A DNA stretch of 64,000 nucleotides from Polynucleobacter sp. Adler-ghost (lineage in GTDB: Bacteria; Pseudomonadota; Gammaproteobacteria; Burkholderiales; Burkholderiaceae): contig NZ_CP061320.1 of the NCBI RefSeq assembly GCF_018688495.1, forward strand, positions 96,586-160,585, given 5' to 3'. Shown in pieces: positions 36,393 to 45,395 of this stretch; the first letter of the stretch is position 1; every line of letters starts with the position of its first letter. Position numbers and translations under genes: made by a program. The notes under the pieces are model-generated. The model saw nothing but the letters and a program-made list of their open reading frames with translations, ran no database searches and was not told the DNA's origin.

Positions 36393-37169
36393 ATGACCTA
36401 CAACACTATATTGACTGAAGTGGATGGCAAAGTTGCCGTCATTACCCTCAATCGCCCTCAAGTATTAAATGCCCTAAATGATGAGTTGATGAATGAATTA
36501 GGTAAGGCTCTGCTGGGTTTTGATGCTGACGACAATATTGGTTGCATCATCGTCACCGGAAGTGAAAAAGCTTTTGCTGCCGGCGCAGATATTGCAACAA
36601 TGGCAAAGTATGGATTTGCTGATGTTTATCGTAGCAGCTTTATCTCTCGTAACTGGGAAGAGATTAAAAAAGTACGCAAGCCAGTGATTGCGGCAGTGTC
36701 TGGATATGCGCTCGGCGGTGGGTGTGAGTTGGCCATGATGTGCGACACCATCATGGCAGCGGATAATGCGAAGTTTGCTCAACCAGAGGTGAAGCTGGGA
36801 ATCATCCCTGGCGCCGGTGGTACACAACGTCTACCACGTGCAGTCTCAAAAGCAAAGGCAATGGATTTGGCGCTGACCGGCCGGATGATGGATGCGACTG
36901 AAGCCGAGCGCTCTGGTCTTGTTGCCCGTATTTTCCCGCAAGCAGATTTGCTAAAAGAAGTGAAAGCAATTGCTAAGACTATTGCGGATATGCCACTGCT
37001 GACTGTGATGATGGTGAAAGAAGCAATTAATGCCGCATATGAAACTACGCTATCAGAGGGTATGCACCTTGAGCGTCGATTATTCCACTCTTGCTTTGCA
37101 AGCAATGATCAAAAAGAAGGCATGGCAGCTTTTATGGAAAAGCGCCCAGCTCAATTTACGAACTCGTAA
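36393..37169 (+). CDS. Enoyl-CoA hydratase
   Basis: Crotonase-family enzyme hydrating trans-2-enoyl-CoA in beta-oxidation. 258 residues. Oxyanion-hole segments [20 protein letters not shown] and [19 protein letters not shown] are present, and the catalytic glutamates lie in [21 protein letters not shown] in PEVKLG and the usual second Glu region. [23 protein letters not shown] is a standard N-terminus; ATG 36393 with GAAAGAG before it is preferred over the TTG three bases earlier. Likely paaF/fadB-like; specificity unassigned. Confidence 0.93.
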   Translation: MTYNTILTEVDGKVAVITLNRPQVLNALNDELMNELGKALLGFDADDNIGCIIVTGSEKAFAAGADIATMAKYGFADVYRSSFISRNWEEIKKVRKPVIAAVSGYALGGGCELAMMCDTIMAADNAKFAQPEVKLGIIPGAGGTQRLPRAVSKAKAMDLALTGRMMDATEAERSGLVARIFPQADLLKEVKAIAKTIADMPLLTVMMVKEAINAAYETTLSEGMHLERRLFHSCFASNDQKEGMAAFMEKRPAQFTNS

Positions 37170-37191
37170 AAACTTCAGCGCTCAGAGTAAA

Positions 37192-38385
37192 TTATTTTTG
37201 TAAGTAGCGTTGGGCTAGCTTGACCCAGTAGCTAACGCCTACTGGGATCAGTGCATCATTAAAGTCATAAGAAGGGTTATGAAGATGGCATGGACCCATG
37301 CCATGACCCACCGAGCGGTGATCGCCATCACCATTACCTAGAAACACATAGCAACCAGGTTTCTCTAGCAGCATGAATGCAAAATCTTCTGCGCCCATTG
37401 TTGGGTCGATAGCAGTATTGACGTTTTGTGCCCCAACCAGCTCGCTCATGACCTCGCTTGCAAAATTCACTTCCTTGTCATGATTGATGAGCGGAGGATA
37501 GTTGCGAGCAAAACTGACTTCTGCTTGACAGTCAAATGCGCTAGATACACTGTGTGAGATCTCTCTCAAGCGTTGTTCAATTAAGTCTAGGACTTCGATG
37601 GTAAATGTGCGAACGGTTCCGCCAATAAAAGCGCTATCCGGAATGACGTTACTCGTCTCGCCTGCATGGAACTGCGTTACCGATAACACAGCTGCGTCTA
37701 CTGGGCGCTTATTGCGGGTAATGATGCTTTGTAGTGCTTGCACAACTTGAGTGCCGGCAAGTACAGGGTCAGCACTATTGTGTGGCAAGGCGGCATGTCC
37801 ACCTTTACCTCGAATGGTGATTTCAAAAGTATTACTAGAAGCCATCATCGGGCCAGACGTCACGCCAAAATGCCCTTCGGCAAGTCCCGGCCAGTTATGT
37901 AGACCAAAGACAGCATCGCAAGGAAATTGCTTAAAGAGTCCATCATTAATCATTTCTTGCGCGCCAGCACCACCCTCTTCTGCTGGCTGAAATATGAAAA
38001 TGACCGAACCGGTAAAGTCTCGATGATTAGATAAGTATTGAGCGGCACCCAAGAGCATGGCAGTGTGGCCATCATGACCACAGGCATGCATCTTGCCTGG
38101 ATTCTTTGAGGCATGTTCAAAGTTATTGTGTTCTTGTAATGGCAGTGCATCCATGTCGGCACGTAATCCAACCATCTTGCCTGAACCTAATTCCCCATCT
38201 AACCTTCCAACCACTCCAGTTTTTCCGAGGCCGCGATAAACCGTAATTCCCCAGCTCGAGAGTGCTTCAGCTACCAGATCAGATGTACGATTTTCTTCAA
38301 AACGCAATTCTGGGTGCGCATGAATATTGCGGCGAATCTCTTGAATAGCTGATGCGGAGTCGATAATTTCTGGAAGTAATCGCAT
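37192..38385 (-). CDS. M20-family amidohydrolase (hippurate hydrolase-like)
   Basis: Metal-dependent amidase of the M20D group, which hydrolyses N-acyl amino acids. Metal ligands are in MHACGHDGHTAMLLGAAQYL (Cys and two His, near residue 102) and FQPAEEGGAGAQEMI, and the lid domain has GKGGHAALPHNSADPV. TMGAEDFAFMLLEKPGCYVF closes the active site. 397 residues, no signal peptide. The true substrate cannot be told. It lies between the bio genes and the enoyl-CoA hydratase, convergent with the latter. Confidence 0.9.
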   Translation of the reverse strand: MRLLPEIIDSASAIQEIRRNIHAHPELRFEENRTSDLVAEALSSWGITVYRGLGKTGVVGRLDGELGSGKMVGLRADMDALPLQEHNNFEHASKNPGKMHACGHDGHTAMLLGAAQYLSNHRDFTGSVIFIFQPAEEGGAGAQEMINDGLFKQFPCDAVFGLHNWPGLAEGHFGVTSGPMMASSNTFEITIRGKGGHAALPHNSADPVLAGTQVVQALQSIITRNKRPVDAAVLSVTQFHAGETSNVIPDSAFIGGTVRTFTIEVLDLIEQRLREISHSVSSAFDCQAEVSFARNYPPLINHDKEVNFASEVMSELVGAQNVNTAIDPTMGAEDFAFMLLEKPGCYVFLGNGDGDHRSVGHGMGPCHLHNPSYDFNDALIPVGVSYWVKLAQRYLQK

Positions 38386-38404
38386 GGATCGATCTTATCT
38401 GAAT

Positions 38405-39127
38405 TTACGTAGCTAGTTTTATATGTTCTGCAGCAAACCCTAAGGCCTCAATGGAATAGGGGGCATTCTCTGATTTCTGAAGCTGCTGAGGAAGGGTCGG
38501 AACAAGACCTAAAAAAGGTGCAAAAATGCGGTCTTTCAAGGTTTGAATATTTTCAGTTAATAGAGGCATTTCCTCTGCTAGCGTGTTGGCTACCCAGCCC
38601 GCAATCTTGAGCTGACGTGACGCAATGGCTTCGCAAGTGAGTAGGGCATGATTAATACAGCCCAAGCGCATGCCTACTACAAGAATGACTGGTAAGTCCA
38701 TCGCCTGAGCTACATCCCCTAAATCCTCTTGCTCATTTAGCGGCACTAAAAACCCTCCCGCACCTTCCACTACGACCGAATCGAATACTGAGGTCAATGA
38801 ATTGAACTCATCTAAGATCAGGGTAGCATCTAAATGCACCTTATTTTTCTGGGCAACCAGATGGGGTGCTGCCGCCACATCTAGAACAAATGGACAAAGA
38901 CTTTGCTCGCCGGACTTTAATCCTGAAGCAATCCGTAATGTCTCTAAGTCTTCATTGAGTGTTTGGCCACTAGCGTCAATATAAGTGCCTGCAACCACAG
39001 GTTTGAAGGCTATTGTACGAATACCAGCTTTTCTCAGTTTAAAAATGAGTGCACCGCTGACTAAAGTTTTGCCAACTTCAGTATCGGTGCCTGTGACAAA
39101 AAAACCAGTAGATGTACTCAGTGTCAT
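38405..39127 (-). CDS. bioD: Dethiobiotin synthetase
   Basis: Carboxylates and closes DAPA to dethiobiotin with ATP. The P-loop GTDTEVGKTLVSGAL is at residues 12–26; FKPVVAGTYID and VEGAGGFLVPL (near residue 120) complete the active site. 240 residues. MTLSTSTGFFVTGTDTE starts at 39127, overlapping the bioF stop by four bases (ATGA). Last gene of bioAFD. Confidence 0.95.
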   Translation of the reverse strand: MTLSTSTGFFVTGTDTEVGKTLVSGALIFKLRKAGIRTIAFKPVVAGTYIDASGQTLNEDLETLRIASGLKSGEQSLCPFVLDVAAAPHLVAQKNKVHLDATLILDEFNSLTSVFDSVVVEGAGGFLVPLNEQEDLGDVAQAMDLPVILVVGMRLGCINHALLTCEAIASRQLKIAGWVANTLAEEMPLLTENIQTLKDRIFAPFLGLVPTLPQQLQKSENAPYSIEALGFAAEHIKLAT

Positions 39128-40353
39128 AAATTGCTTTTTACTTCTTGCTCAATCACTTGCAAGGTCTTTATCAGTTCGCGCAAGTCATCAACACTATGGT
39201 TTGCAGAAAAAGTAATACGTAGACGAGAGCTACCAACTGGAACGGTAGGCGGTCTAATTGCTGGGATCCAATAACCTGCTTCATCTAAGAGCTTAGCGGC
39301 TAGCAATGCGCTAGCATTGCTTCCTAAGATCACAGGCTGTATTGGAGTGGATGAAGGTGTTTTTTCCCAGCTTTGGAAAGTCATTTCATCACGCCAAATT
39401 TGAATCAGTTGATTTAATTGTTTGCGACGCGCAATACCTTCCTTGCCTTCGATTAGTTCCAAACTAGTAAGTAGGGTATGCGCAATCGCAGGCGACGTAG
39501 CGGTGCTGTAAATATAGGGGCGCCCTTTTTGGATGAGCCATTCAATAAAGGGCGAGGCTGCACAAATAAATGCACCACTAACGCCAGCTGCTTTACCAAG
39601 TGTGCCAACGTAAATAATTCTTTCTGAATAGACTCCCGATTGCTCCAAAATGCCATGGCCATGCTCGCCAAGCACGCCAAAACCATGCGCATCATCTACC
39701 ATGAGTAGCGCATCATATTGTTCGGCAAGATTAAGTAGATCTTTAACGGGCGCGATATCCCCATCCATGCTGAAGACGCCATCGATCACAATCAATTTGA
39801 GTGGGTATGCATCTCGCTTTAATGCTTCTTTTAAAAAATCGAGATTTTGGTGATCAAACAAAGTCACTTTGGCTTTGGTTTGTGAGCTTGCTAGACGGAC
39901 ACCATCAATCAAAGAGGCATGATTAAGTTTGGCTGAATAAATGCTTACTTCACCTTGATTAGCAAGTCTACTGAGACCGGTAATTGCATTGATGTTAGCA
40001 AGATAGCCAGTACTAAAGAACAATGCTCTTGTATTGGGAATATATTTACTCTCACAGGCTGCTAATTTTTTTTCAAGCAAGTCATGCGCAACGCTATGGC
40101 CACTGATTAAGTGTGATGCTCCGCTACCAACCCCATATCGTTTTGCACCTTCCGCAAGCGCAAAAACTAATTCAGGGTGATTTGCTAGGCCTAAGTAGTC
40201 GTTACTACAAAACGCTTTGAGTTCTCGTTGGTCAACCCGAGCCTTGGTGTCGCAGGGTGACGTGGTGGTGCGCAATGTACGTCTGAGCAACTGCGTATCT
40301 AAATCAGCAATCTGATGAGCTGCCAGATCGCGAGCTTTAAAGTGGGCGCTCAT
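39124..40353 (-). CDS. bioF: 8-amino-7-oxononanoate synthase
   Basis: PLP enzyme joining pimeloyl-ACP/CoA and alanine. SNDYLGLANHPEL near residue 50, DGVFSMDGDIAPV, MVDDAHGFGVLGEHGHG and the PLP lysine K254 in YVGTLGKAAGVSGAF. 409 residues. Overlaps bioA and bioD by four bases on either side, so the three are coupled. Confidence 0.95.
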   Translation of the reverse strand: MSAHFKARDLAAHQIADLDTQLLRRTLRTTTSPCDTKARVDQRELKAFCSNDYLGLANHPELVFALAEGAKRYGVGSGASHLISGHSVAHDLLEKKLAACESKYIPNTRALFFSTGYLANINAITGLSRLANQGEVSIYSAKLNHASLIDGVRLASSQTKAKVTLFDHQNLDFLKEALKRDAYPLKLIVIDGVFSMDGDIAPVKDLLNLAEQYDALLMVDDAHGFGVLGEHGHGILEQSGVYSERIIYVGTLGKAAGVSGAFICAASPFIEWLIQKGRPYIYSTATSPAIAHTLLTSLELIEGKEGIARRKQLNQLIQIWRDEMTFQSWEKTPSSTPIQPVILGSNASALLAAKLLDEAGYWIPAIRPPTVPVGSSRLRITFSANHSVDDLRELIKTLQVIEQEVKSNL

Positions 40354-41696
40354 AGAAGCACCTGATTTAGGGCGCGCCGGACAGAAGCACCCATTTGCAT
40401 CGCTTCTTCGGCAGATAGAATGTACGGTGGCATGACGTAAATCGTATTGCCAATTGGCCTAATGAGAATGCCTTCTGCCATTCCTGCTGAAAACATCTCT
40501 CGTGAAAAAGTATTTTTACGCTGGAGTGATTCAGGTTTGACATCAAATGCCAGGATCATGCCCTGCTGACGCCAATGTTCGATGCGAGGATCTACTTTTG
40601 CCCAAGCAAAAGCACTAGCAAGATCTTTGCTACGTCCAATATTTTTTTCTAGAACAGATTCAGTTTTGAAGATTTCTAAGCAGGCGAGGGCAGCTGCGCA
40701 TGCTAATGGGTTGCCCGTGTAGGAATGCGAGTGCAAGAAACCTTGTTGCAGTTGATCGCCATAGAAGGCCTGATAAATTTTGTCAGTTGTCATAGAGAGT
40801 GACAACGGCAGGTATCCACCACTGATGCCCTTAGAGAGCGTCAAGAAGTCCGGCCAAATCCCCGCGTGCTCACAAGCAAAAAACTTTCCTGATCGACCAC
40901 AGCCCACTGCGATCTCATCGGCGATGAGGTGAATGTTGTAGCGATCACAGAGTGATCTTACAAGGCGCAAATATTCAGGAGAGTGCATTGCCATTTGCCC
41001 AGCGCACTGAACGAGCGGCTCAACAATGATCGCGGCAATATTCTGATGCTCTACCTTCAATAACTCTTCTAATTTTTCTGCTGCTTGCATGGCGACATCG
41101 TCAGCACTTTCACCAGGCTGTGCTTTCCGTGCATCAGGTGAAGGCACGGTAAAGACATCTTGTAATAGCGATCCATATGCTTCTCGAAAGATCGCAACAT
41201 CAGTGACTGCTAATGCACCCAAAGTTTCACCGTGGTAACCATTTTCTAGACAGATAAATTTTTTCTTTTGGGGCTGATTATTCAGTTGCCAAAAGTGGTG
41301 GCTCATCTTCAAAGCAATCTCTACTGCAGATGCACCATCGGATGCAAAAAACACGTGACCTAAATAGCCTTGAGTTAAAGCAGATAGTTTTTCGGATAGC
41401 TCCACAACAGGAGGGTGGGTAAATCCTGCAAGCATGACATGCTCAATTTTTTCAAGCTGACTCGTAATGGCTTGGTTGATGCGTGGATTGGAGTGGCCAA
41501 ATAGATTAGTCCACCAAGAGCTAATGCAATCTAGGAGGGCATTGCCCTGGTCATCAAAGAGCCAAGCGCCCTTACCTTTGGTAATGGCAATTAATGGCAA
41601 TGACTCGTGATGCTTCATCTGAGTGCAGGGATGCCAAACGGCATCTAGGCTGCGATCAACCAGAGAGGTTTTATTTGGGTCAGAAATAAGCTTCAT
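40350..41696 (-). CDS. bioA: Adenosylmethionine–8-amino-7-oxononanoate aminotransferase
   Basis: Class III aminotransferase using S-adenosylmethionine as amino donor to make DAPA. VWHPCTQMKHHESLPL near residue 20 is a BioA mark; LENGYHGETLGALAVTD, LIADEIAVGCGRSGKFFA and LTLSKGISGGYLPLS follow, with PLP lysine K289. 448 residues. First gene of the minus-strand bioAFD operon, divergent from bioB across 89 bases. Confidence 0.96.
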   Translation of the reverse strand: MKLISDPNKTSLVDRSLDAVWHPCTQMKHHESLPLIAITKGKGAWLFDDQGNALLDCISSWWTNLFGHSNPRINQAITSQLEKIEHVMLAGFTHPPVVELSEKLSALTQGYLGHVFFASDGASAVEIALKMSHHFWQLNNQPQKKKFICLENGYHGETLGALAVTDVAIFREAYGSLLQDVFTVPSPDARKAQPGESADDVAMQAAEKLEELLKVEHQNIAAIIVEPLVQCAGQMAMHSPEYLRLVRSLCDRYNIHLIADEIAVGCGRSGKFFACEHAGIWPDFLTLSKGISGGYLPLSLSMTTDKIYQAFYGDQLQQGFLHSHSYTGNPLACAAALACLEIFKTESVLEKNIGRSKDLASAFAWAKVDPRIEHWRQQGMILAFDVKPESLQRKNTFSREMFSAGMAEGILIRPIGNTIYVMPPYILSAEEAMQMGASVRRALNQVLL

Positions 41697-41785
41697 GTTT
41701 GGTATTTGACCACTAGTTTTTCCTAATTAAAGCCTGTATCTGTTATGTTTATGCCTTGAATTGATCTATTTTCTGGAATTCGACC
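41697..41785. promoter_or_regulatory. Shared bioA/bioB promoter region
   Basis: Eighty-nine bases, AT-rich, between the divergent bioA and bioB start codons. TTGACC at 41706 could be a -35 box but no good -10 box sits at standard spacing. I looked for the BirA-type inverted repeat around TTGTAAACC and for the BioR-type repeat and saw neither. What controls these genes cannot be read off. Confidence 0.3.
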
Positions 41786-42823
41786 ATGCAGGCCACCCAA
41801 ACTATTGAAAAACCTCTCACCCAAGTCAAGTCTCAAAAGGATTTGCATAAAGAGCTTGGCGCTTTGGGTGCTTGGTCGGTAGCCCAGGTTGAGGCTCTAT
41901 TTGCCCTTCCATTTAGCGATTTGATGTTCAGGGCACAAGAGACTCATCGTGCCAACTTCCCTGATGGTGACGTGGAATTGGCTACGCTTCTGTCAATTAA
42001 GACTGGTGGCTGCCCGGAGGATTGTGGGTATTGTCCTCAGGCTGCCCGATATGACACTGACGTTAAGGCGAACAAGTTAATGGATTTAGACGAGGTACTT
42101 GAGGCTGCCAAAGCTGCCAAAGCTGCCGGATCTAACCGCTTTTGCATGGGTGCTGCTTGGCGGGAGCCTAAGGATCGCGATATTGAAAAAGTCGCCGCCA
42201 TGATTAAGGGCGTAAAGGCCTTGGGCCTAGAAACCTGCGCTACGCTGGGTATGCTAGAAGCAAGTCAGGCACAAGCCCTCCAAGAGGCAGGTTTGGACTT
42301 CTACAACCACAACCTGGATACTAGCGAGGACTTTTATCGCTCAGTTATCTCGACTCGGGGCTATCAAGACCGCTTGGACACGATTTCTAATGTGCGTGCT
42401 GTCGGCATGTCAGTGTGTTGTGGCGGTATTGTAGGTATGGGTGAATCCCGCGAACAACGCGCAGCCTTCTTGACACGTTTGGCTAATTTAAGTCCGTATC
42501 CAGAGTCAGTTCCCATTAACCATTTGGTTCCTGTAGCAGGAACTCCTCTGGCAGATCAGAAGCCCTTGGATCCACTTGAATTTGTGAGAACTATTGCTGT
42601 AGCTCGCATTACTATGCCGCGTGCACGAGTGCGCCTCTCGGCTGGACGTCAGGAGCTGGGTAGGGCAGTTCAGGCCATGTGCTTCCAGGCTGGCGCCAAT
42701 TCGATTTTCTATGGTGAGCAACTACTTACTACCGGCAATCCCGAGGCAGAACAAGACCGTGAGCTATTGGCTGAGTTAGGTTTGAAGACTAAGCAGAGCA
42801 GCAAAACAGAGGTTTTAGTCTAA
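41786..42823 (+). CDS. bioB: Biotin synthase
   Basis: Radical-SAM enzyme that inserts sulfur into dethiobiotin. The 4Fe-4S cysteines C76, C80 and C83 are in [71 protein letters not shown] and RLSAGRQEL are conserved in BioB, including the auxiliary 2Fe-2S cysteines. 345 residues. Divergent from bioAFD; coq7 follows after 13 bases. Confidence 0.97.
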   Translation: MQATQTIEKPLTQVKSQKDLHKELGALGAWSVAQVEALFALPFSDLMFRAQETHRANFPDGDVELATLLSIKTGGCPEDCGYCPQAARYDTDVKANKLMDLDEVLEAAKAAKAAGSNRFCMGAAWREPKDRDIEKVAAMIKGVKALGLETCATLGMLEASQAQALQEAGLDFYNHNLDTSEDFYRSVISTRGYQDRLDTISNVRAVGMSVCCGGIVGMGESREQRAAFLTRLANLSPYPESVPINHLVPVAGTPLADQKPLDPLEFVRTIAVARITMPRARVRLSAGRQELGRAVQAMCFQAGANSIFYGEQLLTTGNPEAEQDRELLAELGLKTKQSSKTEVLV

Positions 42824-42836
42824 TTTCTAAAAGCCT

Positions 42837-43466
42837 ATGGCCTTAATCGATCGCTTCATTATCGAGTTTGACTCAGCCCTACGTTCGGTTGTCGGGGGTG
42901 CTCATGCCCATCGTCCAATGCCGGGTTCCAATACCTCGTCAAGCGGATTATTGGATGCCAAAGAAAGGGAGCATGCGGCTGGATTAATGCGTGTAAACCA
43001 CGTAGGCGAGGTCTGCGCCCAAGCGCTTTACCAAGCTCAAAAATTAGTAGCTCGCAACCCTGAAATTCGGCAGATGTTAGATGACTCTGGCCAAGAAGAA
43101 ATGGATCATTTGGCTTGGTGTGAAACACGCCTCCAAGAGTTGGGCTCGCATACCAGTTATCTCAATCCAATTTGGTATGCAGGATCCTTTGCAATCGGCT
43201 TGGCTGCTGGCTTAGCGGGCGATAAGTGGAGTCTGGGATTTGTTGCTGAAACAGAAAAGCAGGTAGAAAATCACCTCGAAAGTCATCTCGAAAAATTACC
43301 TGCAGAAGATGAGCGTTCTCGCGCAATTGTTGACCAAATGCGCATCGATGAAATTGAGCATGGACAGGCGGCAATTTTGGCTGGTGGAGCGGTCTTGCCG
43401 AAGTCCATTCAGAGCCTCATGCAGGCAATGTCTAAAGTGATGACAAGCACTGCTTACAAAATCTAG
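42837..43466 (+). CDS. coq7: 3-demethoxyubiquinol 3-hydroxylase (CoQ7 type)
   Basis: Di-iron hydroxylase for the penultimate ring modification of ubiquinone synthesis. Metal ligands are in [33 protein letters not shown] and [14 protein letters not shown], with E/EH pairs in the right order. 209 residues, starting [18 protein letters not shown], as in betaproteobacterial homologues. It lies 13 bases after bioB and upstream of the dcw promoter region. Confidence 0.95.
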   Translation: MALIDRFIIEFDSALRSVVGGAHAHRPMPGSNTSSSGLLDAKEREHAAGLMRVNHVGEVCAQALYQAQKLVARNPEIRQMLDDSGQEEMDHLAWCETRLQELGSHTSYLNPIWYAGSFAIGLAAGLAGDKWSLGFVAETEKQVENHLESHLEKLPAEDERSRAIVDQMRIDEIEHGQAAILAGGAVLPKSIQSLMQAMSKVMTSTAYKI

Positions 43467-43681
43467 TTCTAAATTAATTATTTCGGATATTTTCCTTTAG
43501 AGTACTGTTCATTAATACAGTATATTTACCTATTATTAGGCTAAATAGCTAAGACCTATTCTTAAGTATATTTTCCAAGCCATTGTTTCAAGTAGCATTT
43601 TTATAAGCACCATTTTATCAACATATCACGCTAAGTGTTTGTAATCACTAGGAAATTTCCTAAAAAATAAGCCAAAAACAC
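43467..43681. other. AT-rich spacer upstream of the dcw promoter
   Basis: No coding frame. It holds a weak hairpin, TACTGT/ACAGTA (43503–43522), that could end coq7, the repeated word ACCTATT, and a 14-bp perfect palindrome TAGGAAATTTCCTA (43649–43662) followed by A-rich sequence just before the -35 box. Confidence 0.5.
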
Positions 43682-43738
43682 TTGACCCCCTTATTACGAT
43701 CCTCTAAAGTGGGAGGAAGTGTGAAAAAGTGGGGTAAA
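43682..43738 (+). promoter_or_regulatory. dcw promoter with MraZ-box decamer repeats
   Basis: TTGACC (43682–43687), a 17-base spacer and TAAAGT (43705–43710) form a sigma-70-like promoter. Immediately after, three decamers GTGGGAGGAA, GTGTGAAAAA and GTGGGGTAAA (43709–43738) repeat with a 10-base period and run to the mraZ ATG. MraZ binds direct repeats of TGGG-like words spaced by about ten bases in other bacteria, so this is probably its operator, placed over the transcription start. Confidence 0.75.
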
Positions 43739-44169
43739 TGGTGTTTCAAGGTGCGTCAGCTCTCAATTTAGATGCAAAAGGCCGCATGTCTGTGCCGGCA
43801 AAGCATCGTGACGCCTTGTTAGTTCAAGGTGAGGGCCGAATTACGCTCACAAAACACCCCGATGGATGCCTATTGCTATTCCCTCGACCTGAGTGGGAAA
43901 CCTTTCGCTCACGTGTAGCGCAATTGCCGATGGATGCGCATTGGTGGCGCCGCATTTTTCTTGGCAATGCTGCGGAGATTGATTTGGACAGCGCCGGAAG
44001 AATATTGGTGAGCCCGGAGTTACGATCAGCCGCTGGTATTGAAAAAGAAGTGATGTTGCTCGGCATGGGTAGTCATCTAGAGTTGTGGGACGCCGCTACT
44101 TACGCTGCAAAAGAACAGGCTGCCATTGCACAAGGTATGCCTGAAGCCCTGAAGCAATTTAATTTTTGA
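43738..44169 (+). CDS. mraZ: Transcriptional regulator MraZ
   Basis: AbrB-fold DNA-binding protein that represses the mra/dcw cluster in the species studied. Two tandem domains each carry the short motif: [18 protein letters not shown] near residue 8 and [17 protein letters not shown] near residue 82. 143 residues. ATG 43738 (MVFQGASAL) is used; no upstream start exists because it abuts the operator repeats. First gene of the cluster. Confidence 0.95.
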   Translation: MVFQGASALNLDAKGRMSVPAKHRDALLVQGEGRITLTKHPDGCLLLFPRPEWETFRSRVAQLPMDAHWWRRIFLGNAAEIDLDSAGRILVSPELRSAAGIEKEVMLLGMGSHLELWDAATYAAKEQAAIAQGMPEALKQFNF

Positions 44170-44181
44170 TGACAGGGTGCC

Positions 44182-45132
44182 ATGAACATAACTCATCGCC
44201 CAGTATTGCTGGCCGAGGCGGTGACAGCGCTGGTCAATGGACCGCTCATCACCTCTTCTACAGCTTCAAAAAATCTACTCTTGATCGATGGAACCTTTGG
44301 GCGCGGTGGTCATACTCAAGCCCTGTTGGCACAACTACCTGCAAATGCGCGAATGATTTCTTTCGACAAGGATCTGGATGCGATCGCAGTAGCGGAAAAA
44401 ATCAAGGACTCGCGTTTACGCATCGTGCACGACAGTTTTGCGCAGATGGATCAGTACGCGGACCCAGAATCAGTCGATGGAATTCTGTTGGATCTCGGTA
44501 TCAGCTCTCCACAGGTGGACGAAGCACACCGTGGGTTCTCCTTTCGCAAGGATGGTCCACTCGATATGCGCATGAACACAGACCAAGGCTTAACGGCAGC
44601 GGAGTGGTTGGAGCACGCATCACAAGAGGACATCACCAGCGTGATTAAGACTTACGGTGAGGAACGTTTTGCATTTCAGATTGCTAAAGCCATTGTGGCA
44701 AAGCGAGAAGAAGGCTTATCTCCAAAAACAACCTTGCAATTAGCAACTCTAGTAGCCAGCGTAGTTCGCACAAGAGAGCTTGGTCAAGATCCTGCGACTC
44801 GTACTTTCCAAGCACTCCGTATTTTTATTAATCGTGAGTTAGAGGATTTGGAACTCGGATTAAAGGCAGCACTCAATTTATTAAAGCCCGGCGCACGCTT
44901 AGCAGTGATTAGCTTTCATTCTCTCGAAGATCGGATTGTGAAGCAGTTTTTGCAGTCACACGCCAAGGTCGAAGTACCTCGAGGTTTGCCCGTCCGCGAT
45001 CGAGATTTACCGCAAAGCGACTTAGAGATTATTGGGCGCGTAAAGCCAAGCGACGAGGAAGTTCGAGAGAACCCTCGCGCTCGTTCCGCCATTATGCGTA
45101 TTGCTGAAAAACGCGCAGGAGTGACAGCTTGA
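44182..45132 (+). CDS. rsmH: 16S rRNA (cytosine1402-N4)-methyltransferase
   Basis: Methylates N4 of C1402 in 16S rRNA; historically MraW. Conserved text: [10 protein letters not shown] near residue 5, [17 protein letters not shown] (SAM loop), [20 protein letters not shown] and [54 protein letters not shown]. 316 residues. Start 12 bases after mraZ. Its stop overlaps the TTG of ftsL. Confidence 0.97.
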   Translation: MNITHRPVLLAEAVTALVNGPLITSSTASKNLLLIDGTFGRGGHTQALLAQLPANARMISFDKDLDAIAVAEKIKDSRLRIVHDSFAQMDQYADPESVDGILLDLGISSPQVDEAHRGFSFRKDGPLDMRMNTDQGLTAAEWLEHASQEDITSVIKTYGEERFAFQIAKAIVAKREEGLSPKTTLQLATLVASVVRTRELGQDPATRTFQALRIFINRELEDLELGLKAALNLLKPGARLAVISFHSLEDRIVKQFLQSHAKVEVPRGLPVRDRDLPQSDLEIIGRVKPSDEEVRENPRARSAIMRIAEKRAGVTA

Positions 45133-45395
45133 ATCGCGCTACGCTTACCTTGCTGGTATTGCTATTGGTTTGCGCACTATCTTTAGTAGCGGCGCAGCAG
45201 CGTGCGCGTAAATTATTTATTTCGCTAGACCGCGCGCAAATCGAGGAGCGCAAACTCAATCAAGACTGGCTACGCTTAGAGTATGAGCAGCGCAATCTAT
45301 CGAAGTCCGCACGAATTCGCGATGTTGCTCGTAATCAGTTGCACATGGCCCCTATATCTCCAGAGCGTACTTTGTATTTAAAGGAGGCTAGATGA
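45129..45395 (+). CDS. ftsL: Cell division protein FtsL
   Basis: Small bitopic division protein that pairs with FtsB and FtsQ. 88 residues: a short cytoplasmic head, one span ([19 protein letters not shown]), then a heptad-type coiled coil [20 protein letters not shown]. It begins with TTG at 45129, overlapping rsmH by four bases, which predicts low, coupled translation. It is assigned mainly by position and topology because sequences of FtsL vary. Confidence 0.88.
   Translation: MNRATLTLLVLLLVCALSLVAAQQRARKLFISLDRAQIEERKLNQDWLRLEYEQRNLSKSARIRDVARNQLHMAPISPERTLYLKEAR

Noticed and set aside
44166-44648. 160-codon plus-strand frame overlapping rsmH
   Set aside because: It is the +2 reading of rsmH, with composition unlike a folded protein, and it has no motif; rsmH is certain in the other frame.
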